Program-made: the position numbers and the translations under genes
Assembly (NCBI GenBank): GCA_016647705.1
Contig: CM028335.1
Coordinates: 12,731,905-12,795,904 of the forward strand
Reading direction: 5' to 3'
Source: Eucommia ulmoides
Taxonomy: Eukaryota > Streptophyta > Magnoliopsida > Garryales > Eucommiaceae
DNA: 64,000 nt
The notes under the pieces: model-generated
Databases searched by the model: none
The model's input: the letters and a program-made list of their open reading frames with translations, nothing else
What the model was told of the DNA's origin: nothing
Shown here: piece by piece, positions 11,574-22,126 of the stretch
Position numbering within the stretch: the stretch's first letter is position 1
How the letters are laid out: each line of letters starts with the position of its first letter

Positions 11574-12680
11574 GCGTTGGAAATGCGGTTTGATCCACGT
11601 ACAGTGTAGTTGTTCTGCTAACTCAAAGTATGCCAAGCCTCGACGACCATCAAAAGAGTGATACCCCTTAGTAGACGGATAATAGAACACCCCAGTGTCC
11701 CCAAAGAACTTGGGGAAATACAATTTGTTTTGCATTACTCTTCCACCACCATTTTTTACACAAATAGACCCCCAATAGCTGATAAGTAACATTTTGTCCT
11801 CCAAACTGCCTACCTTCTTTTCCAATACACCCCCATTCAAATCGTACTTCACCATTTCAACCCTCCCCACTTCAGAAATCACAAAAACACCCAACAACTC
11901 TCCTTCATCTTCAACCATGAAGTATCTACGAACCCCCAACTTCATAAATGGTTTCCCACAAGTTTTCCAACTCATATCTTCGGTGTCAAATATTCCCATG
12001 TTTCCGTATCTTCCCAAAAAATATAACTTACCTTGACAAAAAGTCGAACAACAATCACTGAATTCAAATTTCACATCGCTTGTCATTGTTGTTGAATAAT
12101 CAATCCACTCATTCGCCTCCCCATCGCCGAACCACATCATGCAACACCAGAACAACTCTAATAGGCAATATTGAATTCCAACGACGAGACACTTTTTTGA
12201 CTTGGGAGAAGGAGAAAAAGACCATGCTCTGAAGACGTTTTCATAGGGCAGATCCGGAAGTTGGATTTTTTCCTTGGTGAAGGGATTGAAAAAGAATATG
12301 CTCTTGAGCCTACATGACATGAGCACCCACATGTTATTTGAGAAACATATTTGTGAATTTGACAATTCGGGGAAGTCCATTTCGTAAGTCGAATTTAACA
12401 TCAGATGAAACAATTTGCTACCGCGCTTCCCCATCGTCAGTAAACAAAGTGATTCAGACAACGGGAAATCCATTGGAGGAGGGAAGGGGGTAAATCTGGT
12501 AATTGAAGTGATCAGCCTCCAACTTCTACAAACGGCGTGAAATAAGTTCAAATTTCCAAGATAAAGGCACAATATTATCAACCTTAAAATCTCTTGGGGC
12601 AGATCGGACCACGACCTCTGTGTCTTCATTAACATCTCATAATTCAATTCCGAAAATTCAGTAAACGAGATTGACCTCAT
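11322..12680 (-). CDS. F-box/DUF295 protein with lost natural stop (copy 2)
   Basis: An open frame of 452 codons. F-box proteins are the substrate-recognition part of SCF ubiquitin ligases, binding SKP1 through the F-box. Residues about 24-58 are the F-box (SWSDLPQEILRLIILCLYLG, then HAVCRSWR). The middle and C-terminal part has the DUF295 (KIB1-like) signature, for example FFFNPFTKEKIQLPDLPYEN and the D-S-x-F/Y-x-P-S-T-K-x-Y-H-S-F type ending. Compared with copies 1 and 3, a run of G at 11569-11574 has six bases instead of five. This shifts the frame past the natural stop and adds 81 unrelated, Phe-rich residues down to 11322. The start chosen is ATG at 12678-12680, just after a pyrimidine-rich splice acceptor (TGTAG, exon from about 12707). 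Otherwise the frame is intact. It may still be expressed with a longer tail, or be an early pseudogene. Confidence 0.75.
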   Translation of the reverse strand: MRSISFTEFSELNYEMLMKTQRSWSDLPQEILRLIILCLYLGNLNLFHAVCRSWRLITSITRFTPFPPPMDFPLSESLCLLTMGKRGSKLFHLMLNSTYEMDFPELSNSQICFSNNMWVLMSCRLKSIFFFNPFTKEKIQLPDLPYENVFRAWSFSPSPKSKKCLVVGIQYCLLELFWCCMMWFGDGEANEWIDYSTTMTSDVKFEFSDCCSTFCQGKLYFLGRYGNMGIFDTEDMSWKTCGKPFMKLGVRRYFMVEDEGELLGVFVISEVGRVEMVKYDLNGGVLEKKVGSLEDKMLLISYWGSICVKNGGGRVMQNKLYFPKFFGDTGVFYYPSTKGYHSFDGRRGLAYFELAEQLHCTWIKPHFQRPPIIFFFQYFFFPQKMFRLNLLVCNFHFFFVKQFFCWFTPETKINEEVFLKMFKDRFFLFVRVSLSALRLITSLGNLKSVNDH

Positions 12681-12699
12681 CTTGTTCCCGGGAGGATGC

Positions 12700-12740
12700 T
12701 TTATTCTCTACAGAAATTAAAAAAAAAAAAAAAAAAAAAA
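12700..12740 (-). promoter_or_regulatory. Predicted splice acceptor of leader intron (copy 2)
   Basis: On the minus strand a long T run is followed by AATTTCTGTAG and then the exon AGAATAAAGC before the start codon. The equivalent place in copy 3 reads ATTACTGCAG and AGAATG. The conserved poly-T plus AG supports an intron in the 5' untranslated region. Confidence 0.5.
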
Positions 12741-12761
12741 CATTAAACACACATCAAATCC

Positions 12762-15082
12762 TATTAGCCTAGTGAAATACCCAAGAGAGGGTGAATTGAA
12801 TAATAATAAAATTTAATCCAAATAATAATACTTCAAAAATCAAATAATTAATTTTATCCTAAATTAATTATTATATCTTTATAGCAGCGGATAAATGTAA
12901 TAAACTCTAAATGCACATCCAAATAACACACCAGATAAAATAAATGAAATAAATAATGAAATACACACCAATATATCTTGGTTCACTCAGCTAATCTTGG
13001 TTAATCCAGTCCTCCGAACCCAACGGAGATTCGCACTCACTAATCACTAAAATTCTTTTAAACAGGTAGAAAGCAAACATTTACACAATGATTCTTTTCA
13101 CATACAACTCAGAATCAACATTTACAAATTCTTTTTCTCAGACTCAGGAATAACCTCTTCTTTTTTCTAAGCCTAAGAATAACCTTATCTTTTCAAAAAA
13201 CTAAAGATTAACCAAATTCCATTACAAGGAGAATCACGAACTAATTCTTTTTATAGCTTAGGTTTAAGAATCAAAATCTCATATAAACACTCAAACTATC
13301 ATTTTTTCAAGTAAGGATGGAATCTTTACAAATCACTCACAATTAATTCTATAAAGGTAGAATTAAACTCAATCTTTTTATATTCTAGGCAAATATTAAA
13401 ACCTCAATCTCTTTACCGAAAGAGATTGAAATCAGCTACCCTTAATTAGATACTCCCAATAGTATCTAATCCGACACTCAACTCACCAATTACAAAATTG
13501 ATAAGTGATTTTCTCACTCGAAACTTCTACTACCATAGATAAACTTAAACTCGATTAATGTCCCGATACTAGTGACAGAAATAAAGTGAGAATTTCAAAA
13601 TCTAATTTTTTTAATAAAATTGGTAGCAAGCAATTTAGCACATAATCAGATTTTCTCAAAAAATTATTTCAAAATATTTTTCAATTAAAAAATCAAGAAA
13701 ACAATTTCAAAAATCAAATTTTCAAGTAATAGATAATAAGATCAAGCAACAATTAATAGCAAATAACTTGGAATAATCTCACCAGAAATTCACCAAACAA
13801 ATTTGATAAGCAATTGAACCTCAAGATAGCAATCAACAATAATCCTCTTCAAAGTATTTCAAGGATGATTCTCAAGACAATTCTCACAATACTCTCAATA
13901 TGATAACTCTTAGAAAGCACGAGTACTAGATAGCTCAGAATGATTGGGATTATTCAACAATGAAAAACGCAGGTCTAATTATAGGGAAATAAAACAAACT
14001 ATCCAACGGTTAGTTCCCATAAATCATGACAAGTAATTACTCCAATAGACCCTATATATCATAATGACTCATTCCTGGTATGATTCATTTAACTATATCT
14101 TTTAAAATATTTAATTTAGTCCCTCAAACTCAATTAAATAAGATTGAAAGAATTTCATATACCAAATTGAAAAAAATCAAAAATACTTGAACCATATCTA
14201 TAGGGATATTAAAATATCAACTAAATAACTCAAAACATATCAGATCCCTAAGATATCTCATGAATCTTAATCATAAAACGGCTAGTAACAGCTACTTTTC
14301 GGATCAAATCCATAAAAAACTCAAATCCTGAAACTGACCATCAGTCGACCGACCAAGGCCCATTAGTCGATCACCCACTTTAGGACGTAGCCCAAGCCAA
14401 AAACTCTTCGTCCATCGGTCGATTGCCCATCTGTCACTTGTCGATCGGACGATTCAGCAAGTTTCATAAGTCGATCTATCTGTTGACCGAGAGATTCAGA
14501 GAGTTCATCTTTAAACCATAAGTCGACTTACCTGTCGACCAAACAATTCAAGAACTTTGGATTATTTTCATAAGTCGACCGCTCCTCCTCCATAAGTCGA
14601 CCGATCCTTCTGGAACTTGTTCCTCAATTCATTTTTCATTCCATTTCTTCGACGTTTTTGCCAGTTTAACTGTTGTTTTCTCGGTTAGCTCCACTAATTC
14701 TTAAATTCAATTTTAATCAATCATCTCTTTTAAATAAATATTTCTTCTTCAATTACACATAGGAGTAAATAATTTAACTAATTAGGATCCTATAAAAAAC
14801 ACACATAATTGGAAAAGCATTTTTATGTTGTGTGTGATTCTAATCGGGATACATTAAGAGTAAAAATTTAACCTGAATTATTTTCCTTAAGTTCTTCAAA
14901 ATTCTTCAATCTCATGACGTTCATCATCTTTGGCATTAACTTTTAGCATCCATTTAGCTTTTGTCACAATATCTTCATGATAATCACATCATTGGAACTA
15001 ATAAACTGAAACACTCAATAAAATCGTTAGTTCCACAAAAAATATCAACATTTAATTGTCTATCAAAATCTTAGGATCAACA
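12762..15082 (-). mobile_element. Solo LTR (2.3 kb), SIRE/copia-like, in the F-box leader
   Basis: Comparison with copy 3 (52680-52700) shows an insertion of 2321 bp flanked by the 5 bp duplication AATCC (12757-12761 and 15083-15087). Its ends are TATTAG and TCAACA, near-perfect inverted ends if the first base pair was TG. The interior has the 'tacccaagagagggtgaattg' type text near 12780 and many GTCGAC-rich stretches (14330-14600), which I associate from memory with SIRE/Maximus copia LTRs. No internal coding region is present, so this is a recombined solo LTR. The strand is not determined by the sequence alone. Confidence 0.75.
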
Positions 15083-15927
15083 AATCCAAATTTAAAAATA
15101 AAAATGAAAATGAACTAGTACGAATTATATAGTTCGAGAGTGACGCCGCAGATAACGAACTAGCAAAAAAGTAAAAATACAAAATATATATCCATTCCCG
15201 AAAAATGTCAATTTTTCAATTGTTAGTATTATCGTATTTGTTTCTTAATCACCTTCATGGTAAGTAACGAATTGATTTTTTAATACAGCTTAGTGAAGAA
15301 TTTATATTCCAAAATCACAAAAACAACCCAAATAGTAGCAAACCCTAAACCAATAGTAATAAAGCATCCCGAAATCATGCAACATTCCCTCAATCTTAAA
15401 CCTAATTCCTGAAAATCAATACCTCAATCTTAAACCTAATTCCTAAAATCAAAATATTTTAGCAAGAGAACATAATCTCATACTTGAAACAAGAAAATCA
15501 CAGAAAAAGAAGAAGAAGAAGAAGAAGAAGCAATTAATATGAAATATAGAGAATACAAAGACGCGAATCACATATTAAATTCCAGAGTAGGTAATGGAGT
15601 TTGATTTTATACTTGACTTGCCTTATATCCATCTCAATATAAATATAAATGAAGAATTCATATTCACAAATCACAAAAGCCACAATGGTTGGATAATCAA
15701 GCATCTGAATCTTGAACCTGTAAAATTAATCAATAATATTAAAAATCTAATCTAATGAGTCCTCAAATCACCGTACTTTTAGCAAGAGAATACATTCATA
15801 AACTTGTAAAAAATCAGAGTATGCAATTAACATAGGATATAAAGAGGAGAATCGGGGGAATGTTTTCAAAGATACGGAATGTTTGATATCATTTTCAAAG
15901 ACTCCTCCATCAATTTAATAATGAGAA

Positions 15928-16375
15928 AAAATTACATTTTTGCTCCCTAAGATACAGGTGAGGGTCTACGTGGATCTTGAATTTTGTCAAATTGTACATT
16001 TAATTCTTCAAATTTTCTATTTGTTTCAATCCCGAAAAATTAAAAACGTTTTTGGTTGTTGACGAAAAATAGATTGTTCTCAATGCATATCCTTCAAATG
16101 AAAATATTTTCGTCATTTTGTTGTTATCAACACATTTTGAGCATAACATATTTTACATTCAAATTCATTAACAATATTTTTTTTTTATTTTTTTTTATTT
16201 TTTTTTTCTTTTTGTTTTTGTGGAATTAAAACAAATGTAAAATTTAAGAAACTTTTTTGTGGAATTAAAACAAATGTAAAATTTAAGAACCAAATGTGTA
16301 GTTTAACAAATCTCGAGGTTCACTTAAAAACTCACCCCATACTTAGGGATAAAAAGTATAATGTTTTCTAAAATA
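15928..16375. mobile_element. MITE-like element, 'TTTTTGTCCCTAAG' family
   Basis: Terminal inverted repeats: 'acatttttgctccctaag..' at the left and 'ctta(g)ggataaaaagtat' at the right, with internal poly-T. Family members lie at 22127-22720, at 54578-54922 and, in part, at 53530-53690. No coding capacity. Confidence 0.65.
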
Positions 16376-16809
16376 TCTCAAATAGGTTATCTTTTGAGTT
16401 TGTTATTATTTAGAATAGGGGCAGTGACCAAGAGGTCTTAAAAAACGCTAGAAACTACCGATTAAACCCGCTCTTCTTTCTATGCATCGAGCAGTTATTT
16501 TGCCATTTCTGTGACGAAAATAACCCTCCTATGTAATTTTCAATGCTAACATTAAAACACATGAATTTTTTCGTAATTCCTGATATCGTAAAATTAATAT
16601 TTTTACACTGTATTAATAAGTAAAATATTTATTTTTTTTACGATATGCTAATCATATTTTTAGGACGTATGGATCGTGTTATGCGTGGATGTAACAGGTA
16701 ACATCAAATGTAACAATGTAACACTGTTTAATATTGACAAATTTCAAAAAAAAAAAAATCAATAAATGTTACACGTAACATCTATAATCAATTATTATTT
16801 TAAAACATA

Positions 16810-18140
16810 TTTTCATTGGATGTTACATGTAACACCTACATCAATAATTATTTTCAGCTGATGTTACATGCAAAACATATTTTTATATAGATGTTACATG
16901 TACCTTGTGTTTGGGTAAGGAATTTATAAGAGGAATTTCATTTAGTTAAGGGATTTCAAAATCTTTTTTTAATAAATTCCTTGCTTGGGGAGTGAATGGA
17001 TTTTAGGAAAGAGGATTTGTCAAATCCTTTGGGGAGTGAAATGAAGGATTTCGAAATTTCTTTTGGGAGAGGCTGAATTTGCCAAATCCTTCGATCATGT
17101 CTTCTCATTCGTTCTTCGTTCTTCTGCTTTTGTGCTTCTTCTTCGTTTATCGTCTTCTGCTTCTGTGCTTCTTCTCCTTTCATGTCTTCTTCTTCGTTCA
17201 TCGTCTTCTGCTTCTGCTTCGATCTTCTACTTCTTCTTCGTTCTTCGTTCTTTGTTCTTCTTCTTTGTCGATTTTGTTCTCCTGTTTCGTTCTTCGTCGT
17301 CGATTTCGTCTTCTTCTTCTTCTTCGTTCTTCGCCAATCTTCGAGTGATTTCGATTTCGATTTCGTTTTTGAAATCAAAATTGAACAACGCGTTTGATTT
17401 CAAAAACGAAATCGATTTTGATTTCGAAATCGAAATAGGGTTCGAAATAGAAATAGGGTTTCGATTTCTACTTCAATTTGGGTTTCGATTTCCATTTCGA
17501 AATCAAAATCCAACGACGAAATAGGGTTCGAAATCGATTTCGTTTTCGAAATTGAAATCAAACGATGAAATCGAAATCGTTTTCTATGTGGAAATTGAAA
17601 TCCAACGACGAAATAAGGTTCATCGACGAAATCGATTTCTATGTCTTCTTGGATTTGTTCATCGACGAAATCGCATTTGTTCATCGTTTCATCTCTGGTT
17701 TTTTTTTTTTTTAGAAATGGGATAAAAAAAATACAACAAAAAATTTTTATCTAAATATTTCAGTTCAAACAATTATCCAAACAACGGATTTGTGAAATGA
17801 AGGGATTTCATAATCCAGGATTTTGAAATCCTTTCATTTCAAAAATCCCTTAGATTTATCAAATCCCTTACCCAAACGTAACTGTAACATCTATATTTTA
17901 GAGAATGTTACATGTAACATTAATGCGATTTCCAATTTCTCTCACTATCAAAGACCCATATTATCACATATCCACATTTCTCTCACTATATTTTAAAGGA
18001 GATGTTTCATGTAAGATTACAGGGTGCAATGTGTAGATATTCAAAAATAAACTCCAAAGGCTTTAACATCTACCACATTATCACATACTCACATTTCTAT
18101 CTCTATATTTCAAGGAGATGTTACATGTAACATTGCAGGA
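16810..18140. repeat. Palindromic ATGTTACATGTAACAT motifs and ~119 bp tandem pair
   Basis: The exact 16 bp palindrome ATGTTACATGTAACAT occurs at 17905-17920 and 18118-18133, with near copies at 16820-16834, 16866 and 16896 and degenerate ones near 16700 and 16770. Segments 17940-18062 and 18063-18182 are an imperfect tandem duplication, each with one copy of the motif and the ending 'ccaaaggcttta'. Confidence 0.7.
16913..17880. mobile_element. TIR element with pyrimidine-rich and GATTTC-repeat core
   Basis: Ends: TTTGGGTAAGGAATTT at the left and AAATCCCTTACCCAAA at the right, good inverted repeats, with further 'ggatttcaaaatc' inverted text inside. The core holds a 'ttcttcgttcttc' pyrimidine tract (17095-17340) and then about 350 bp built from GATTTCGAAATC-like words (17345-17700). 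Target duplication unclear. It has no convincing gene. Confidence 0.6.
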
Positions 18141-18950
18141 GACAATGTGTAAATAGTCAAAAAAGAATTCCAAAGGCTTTAATACCCACTTCACCACTTA
18201 TCCCTCACTCTAAAATAAAGAAAATCCCACCAAATTGAAACAGAGCATAAACAAGGTGACGATATCCATTCAAATGCTCGGATCTGAGTTGCGAAGGTGG
18301 TGGAGAAACCAGATTTGGACGGTAACGGTGGGGAAGGCGTCGGCGACGATGAAAAAGGCATCGAATTTGGACGGCGATGGCCGGAGTGTGTCGGATCTCA
18401 ACAGTGACAGCAGGGAATCTGGGTTGCGAAGACTTTGGCAACGCGCAGTAAGGCGATTCTCGGTGAAATCACAGGAGGGGCATTTCGGTAATCTCGTCGC
18501 CGGCCATTTTTGAAAAAATGACTAATCGGTGCTAGAAAACGCCGACATGGGAGTTTTCGGTGCAAGAAGAAGGGAGCGGGTTTTATTGATAGATTACTGC
18601 TAATAGAAGGTCTAGTCGATAATTTTCCCATATTCCTATCAGATTTTTTTTTTATCTAAAATATCTTTGTACTCTAATATTTTTATTTTTGATTTTTGAT
18701 TTCTAATCTCTCTTTGTTTTTTTAATTTTATTCAATTTACTTTATTTTTATTTTTATCTTTGATGTTATTTATAGAAAAAAAAAAATCAAAAGTACAGGA
18801 CAAACAATGTAGAAAATAATTAAAAATAAATAAAAAAATTATAACCAAAACTAGGAATCCAAAAACAAAATAATAACAATAACAATAAAACGCAAAAATA
18901 AAATAATAAATAAATAAAAATAAATAAATAACGATATAATAAAAAATCCC

Positions 18951-20634
18951 GCAATACATAGGTGAACTTGTTAAGAAGTGGGGAGTCAGTCTTTGTGTAT
19001 CTGCTTGGTACTATTTTCAATTCGCCGGTTGGCATCCCGAATATCAATTGTAAGTCCAAGGAAGTCATCTTCACAAATTTGTCGCTGACCCTGAATGACG
19101 ATCACGAAGGATTGTAATTTCGGATGATTTTCTCTATTAAGTTATCGTTTTTGTGTATATTTTCAATGGACAACCGCTGATTGTAGAGCGTCTCAAACAA
19201 AAGTGCAAACGGTGTTTTGGACAGCAATATTTGTGTTGGTCTTTAAGTATACACTCTTTGAGAAGTTCATACATCTGTTTCAAGTTGCTCAGGCACAAAA
19301 AATAAAATAAATAAATAAATAAAATTGGTTGAGACTTTCCACCCTTCTTATGTTTTCTAGCTCTTAGGGTTGCATTAATGAAAAGTTAATTGAAATAACA
19401 AAGTTTAATCAAACAGTTACACATGTCCGAAGCGTGTATGTTCACGTAGTGATATTTGATTATTGTGTCAACACACAATCAGAATTTTTGTAACTAGATA
19501 TGGGACATCGTGGATAACATTAAGGGTTAATAGCACTTTACCCACCTGTAGTTTGGTTAATTTGTACTTTATATCCCTGTGGTTTGAAAATCGTCACTTA
19601 TCCCCCATGTGGTCAGATATTTGTTGTAACATATGCACAATATAGACTAACAATTAAATCGTTCGTTAAATCGAATATAACAAGTTAACATGCACGTCAA
19701 TGCAAACAACGATTATTTTCTTTTAAAAATCGCAAAATATAGAGTTAATATACACGCAAATTCAAATTACAGCGGATTTCGCTCTAATGAGCAAAAACCA
19801 TCGCGTTAATAAACACACTACACGCATCGACGGACAATCATCACAAAACGACGGGCAAGGTATCAACAAAAATCGAGAACACTCACTCAATCGACGAAAA
19901 AAGACTCATAAAAGATTTTCCTGTTAGCCACTAAAAATCCTAATATACTTGGAGGACTCTCACTAACCTGTTTTTTGGATGAAGATTGGTTAGAATCCCT
20001 GGTTTTCGCCATTGCAACTACCAGACAGGGGAGTGAGAATGGTGCGTGTAGTCTGCTAGGGTTTTTGGGGGAGAATGCAAATGGTAATAGAATGCAAGTA
20101 GAGCAGTTTTTGGGAAGTGGGGGAATTAATGGTGTTTAATGGAGAGCTATTTTTGGAAATAAGGCGTACACGTCGGATCGGTCACAAAGATATGTTAATG
20201 TTCACGCATTACGATTTCTTATCAAAAAATTAAAATTTAAATATCGTTTTTGTAGAGAATTTCATGACCAATAATTCGGTGTGATTATTTTCTTGTTGCA
20301 ATTTGATGTGTGCCTGCAATTTGAGTTTTTGTCAGGCTGATTTGATGTTGAATATCCACTCACGTAAATGGAAATTGCAACGGGGGTGTTAGAGAAGCTC
20401 TTTACAATATAATTATATTTTAAATAAATAATTTCTAAAAACTAGTATACAGAAACATATTTACGAAACACACATAAAACGTAGAAGAAATCTGCGTTTT
20501 TACAAAAAAAAAAAAAAAGGATAAAAACGCATAAAGGAAATGCGCTTATTAATGGATTTTATTTTATTTTTTAATAAAAACGCACAAGTGAGTTGCGTTT
20601 CTTGTGAGAAACACACTGCCTTGTCTCTGCATGG
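18951..20634. other. Spacer between inverted arms; no complete gene
   Basis: Holds a single GGGTTAAT-family terminal repeat (19523-19625) without a partner, a possible first exon on the minus strand (19968-20012), and otherwise AT-rich sequence. Short frames here show no recognisable protein. Confidence 0.5.
19968..20012 (-). other. Possible first coding exon of an unrecognised gene or captured fragment
   Basis: Minus strand: the leader text 'aaaccctagcagactac' is followed by ATG at 20012, fifteen codons (MAKTRDSNQSSSKKQ) and a consensus splice donor CAG|GTTAGT at 19961-19970. The preceding CT-rich, 'aaaaaccctag' leader looks like a plant 5' untranslated region. No following exon was found. 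The neighbouring unpaired GGGTTAAT terminal repeat would suit a transposon-captured fragment, but this is only inference. Confidence 0.25.
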
Positions 20635-20664
20635 CCTTGTCTTTGCATGCATGCAGAGACAAGG
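20635..20664. repeat. 30 bp palindrome around GCATGC
   Basis: CCTTGTCTTTGCATG followed by CATGCAGAGACAAGG, with one mismatch. A further direct copy of the left half (CCTTGTCTCTGCATGG) begins at 20619. It could form a stem in DNA or RNA; function unknown. Confidence 0.6.
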
Positions 20665-21099
20665 CTGCCTGTATTTTTTTGTATATACCTACACTCACAG
20701 AGGGTGTAAGACTAATCTCGTTCGGGATTCATGATTGTCCGTCTAAATAAGTGTTTTTTCACAAACTCGAATCTCTGACTTTGAAGAGATCTCTCTGTTT
20801 TTTCGCTTAAAATTTTGAACAATTTTAAAGTCATATTTATATTTTAAGTAATTATTTTATTTTATTTTACAATATATTTATTTTAATATCTTAAAATATA
20901 TACAATAAATCAATTTATAATTTGTAAATATATAATGATAATATTTATGTTTAAGTATATTTACAAATTATAATAATATTTATGTTTAATTTATAAATTA
21001 TGATAATATTTATGAAACCAAAAAAAAAAAACAAAAAAAACAATATAATAAAAAATAATTTATTTGTTTCATTCGTTTTGTTTTTTTTTTTCTATTTGA
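20665..21099. other. AT-rich stretch, nothing recognised
   Basis: Mostly poly-A/T and 'aatatttatg' repeats (20830-21060). No gene or element boundary seen. Confidence 0.5.
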
Positions 21100-21197
21100 A
21101 GTTTTCAGTCCGACATTCCCTCAACGGAATATCTGATCTGATCTCGCCGCCTTTAGCTACGACCTCTCTCTCTATCTATCTCTCTATATATGTATAG

Positions 21198-21324
21198 TTG
21201 TATGGTTTTTAGGGTTTGGTTTTGGTAGTACAATGAAGGTTTTGTGGTTCTGTTGAGACGGCGCATAGTGCTATCGATCGATTATTTTCATTCTTTTACA
21301 ACACTCGTAGATCGAAAAGGATCG
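21198..21324 (+). promoter_or_regulatory. Predicted non-coding leader exon and splice donor of the 23674 gene
   Basis: A CT-rich tract and TATATATG (21140-21197) precede a stretch ending in AAAAGGATCG|GTGAGTATAT (donor at 21325). The same exon end and donor are conserved at 54000 on the minus strand, upstream of the 51520 gene. Conservation at both loci supports a real leader exon with an intron of about 2.3 kb. The transcription start and exact left end are guesses. Confidence 0.4.
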
Positions 21325-22126
21325 GTGAGTATATGTTTCTATTGTTATTTGTCTGCTTCGTCTCCTTTATTTTTTCGTTGTTTCTTGAATTTATGAATTA
21401 TGCTATGATGTGATTTTATTTTAGATCTGTGAGAATTGATTGAAATAATGATCGGATTTCATATTAAATTTAGATAGTTTATTTGTGCTTTAAGCGTAAA
21501 TCTGTGCGAACAGTTGATGTTGTGATTTTGCCAAGCAAGTCAATTTTGGAATTAATGGAGTTAGGCAAAGACGATACTCTTTTGCTCATATCTATGAGCC
21601 GTGGAACAGGGGAGCGGGGGTGGGTTGGGGAGTGGAGGAGAAAAGAGAAGAGAGTGAGAGAGAGAAGAGGGGCTGTTGATGAGCGAAAAGAACGAGAAGA
21701 GAGGTGATGATGTTATTATATTCGATAATATTATGTTTTGTGTTACATATTTCTTGTGTTTATATTGTGTTTTGTGTTACACGTTTATTGTGTTTCGGTG
21801 TTATATTCAACAATATTTTTTCGTATTTTATTTTTTATCATACTGTTTTTGGCGTTTTAAATTTAAAAATTTTTGTCTTTGAATTCCTCTTTTTGGTTAT
21901 AATTTTTTATTTTTTTAATTATTTTCTACTATTTTTTTTTTGTCCTTTACTTTTGATTTTTTTCTATAAATAACTTTAAAAAATAAAAATTAAAAACAAA
22001 GAGAGACTAAAAGTTAAAAATAAAAATATTAGAGTACAAGTATATTTTAGTTTTAAAAAATCAGATAAGGATATTTTAGATAACAAACTCAAAAGATAAC
22101 CAGTATTTGAGATATTTTTAGAAAAA

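Larger units (their letters stand above)
16414..18640. mobile_element. 2.2 kb insertion in arm A (unclassified)
   Basis: Absent from the otherwise matching arm B (22075-22115). The edges carry loosely complementary texts ('aaacccgctcttctt' near 16467 and 'agaagggagcgggtttt' near 18569), so a degenerate terminal-inverted-repeat element is possible. Inside are the palindromic TTACATGTAA motifs, a nested TIR element (16913-17880) and a short charged frame at 18235-18513 that I do not recognise. No transposase was seen. Confidence 0.5.
15083..18950 (-). repeat. Inverted duplication, arm A (upstream region of F-box copy 2)
   Basis: Read on the minus strand, 15083-16410 and 18640-18950 match plus-strand 23430 down to about 21720. 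Examples are the 'aggtttaagattgagg', 'tgcttgattaatcat', MITE and 'aaaaccaaaactaggaat' texts in the same order. Parts also match 52680-53690. Between 16414 and 18640 arm A has an insertion that arm B lacks. The arm lies upstream of the 11322 gene, so it is probably leader intron and promoter. Confidence 0.75.

Noticed and set aside
16956..17378. Minus-strand 140-codon Lys/Arg/Glu-rich frame, and plus-strand Ser/Leu/Phe frames over the same bases
   Set aside because: They come from a simple pyrimidine tract; all phases are open because the tract lacks stop words. No family features.
18235..18631. A 92-codon charged plus-strand frame and overlapping minus-strand frames as a small gene
   Set aside because: Both strands are open over the same GC-richer stretch, no motif is recognised, and it lies within an insertion absent from the matching arm.
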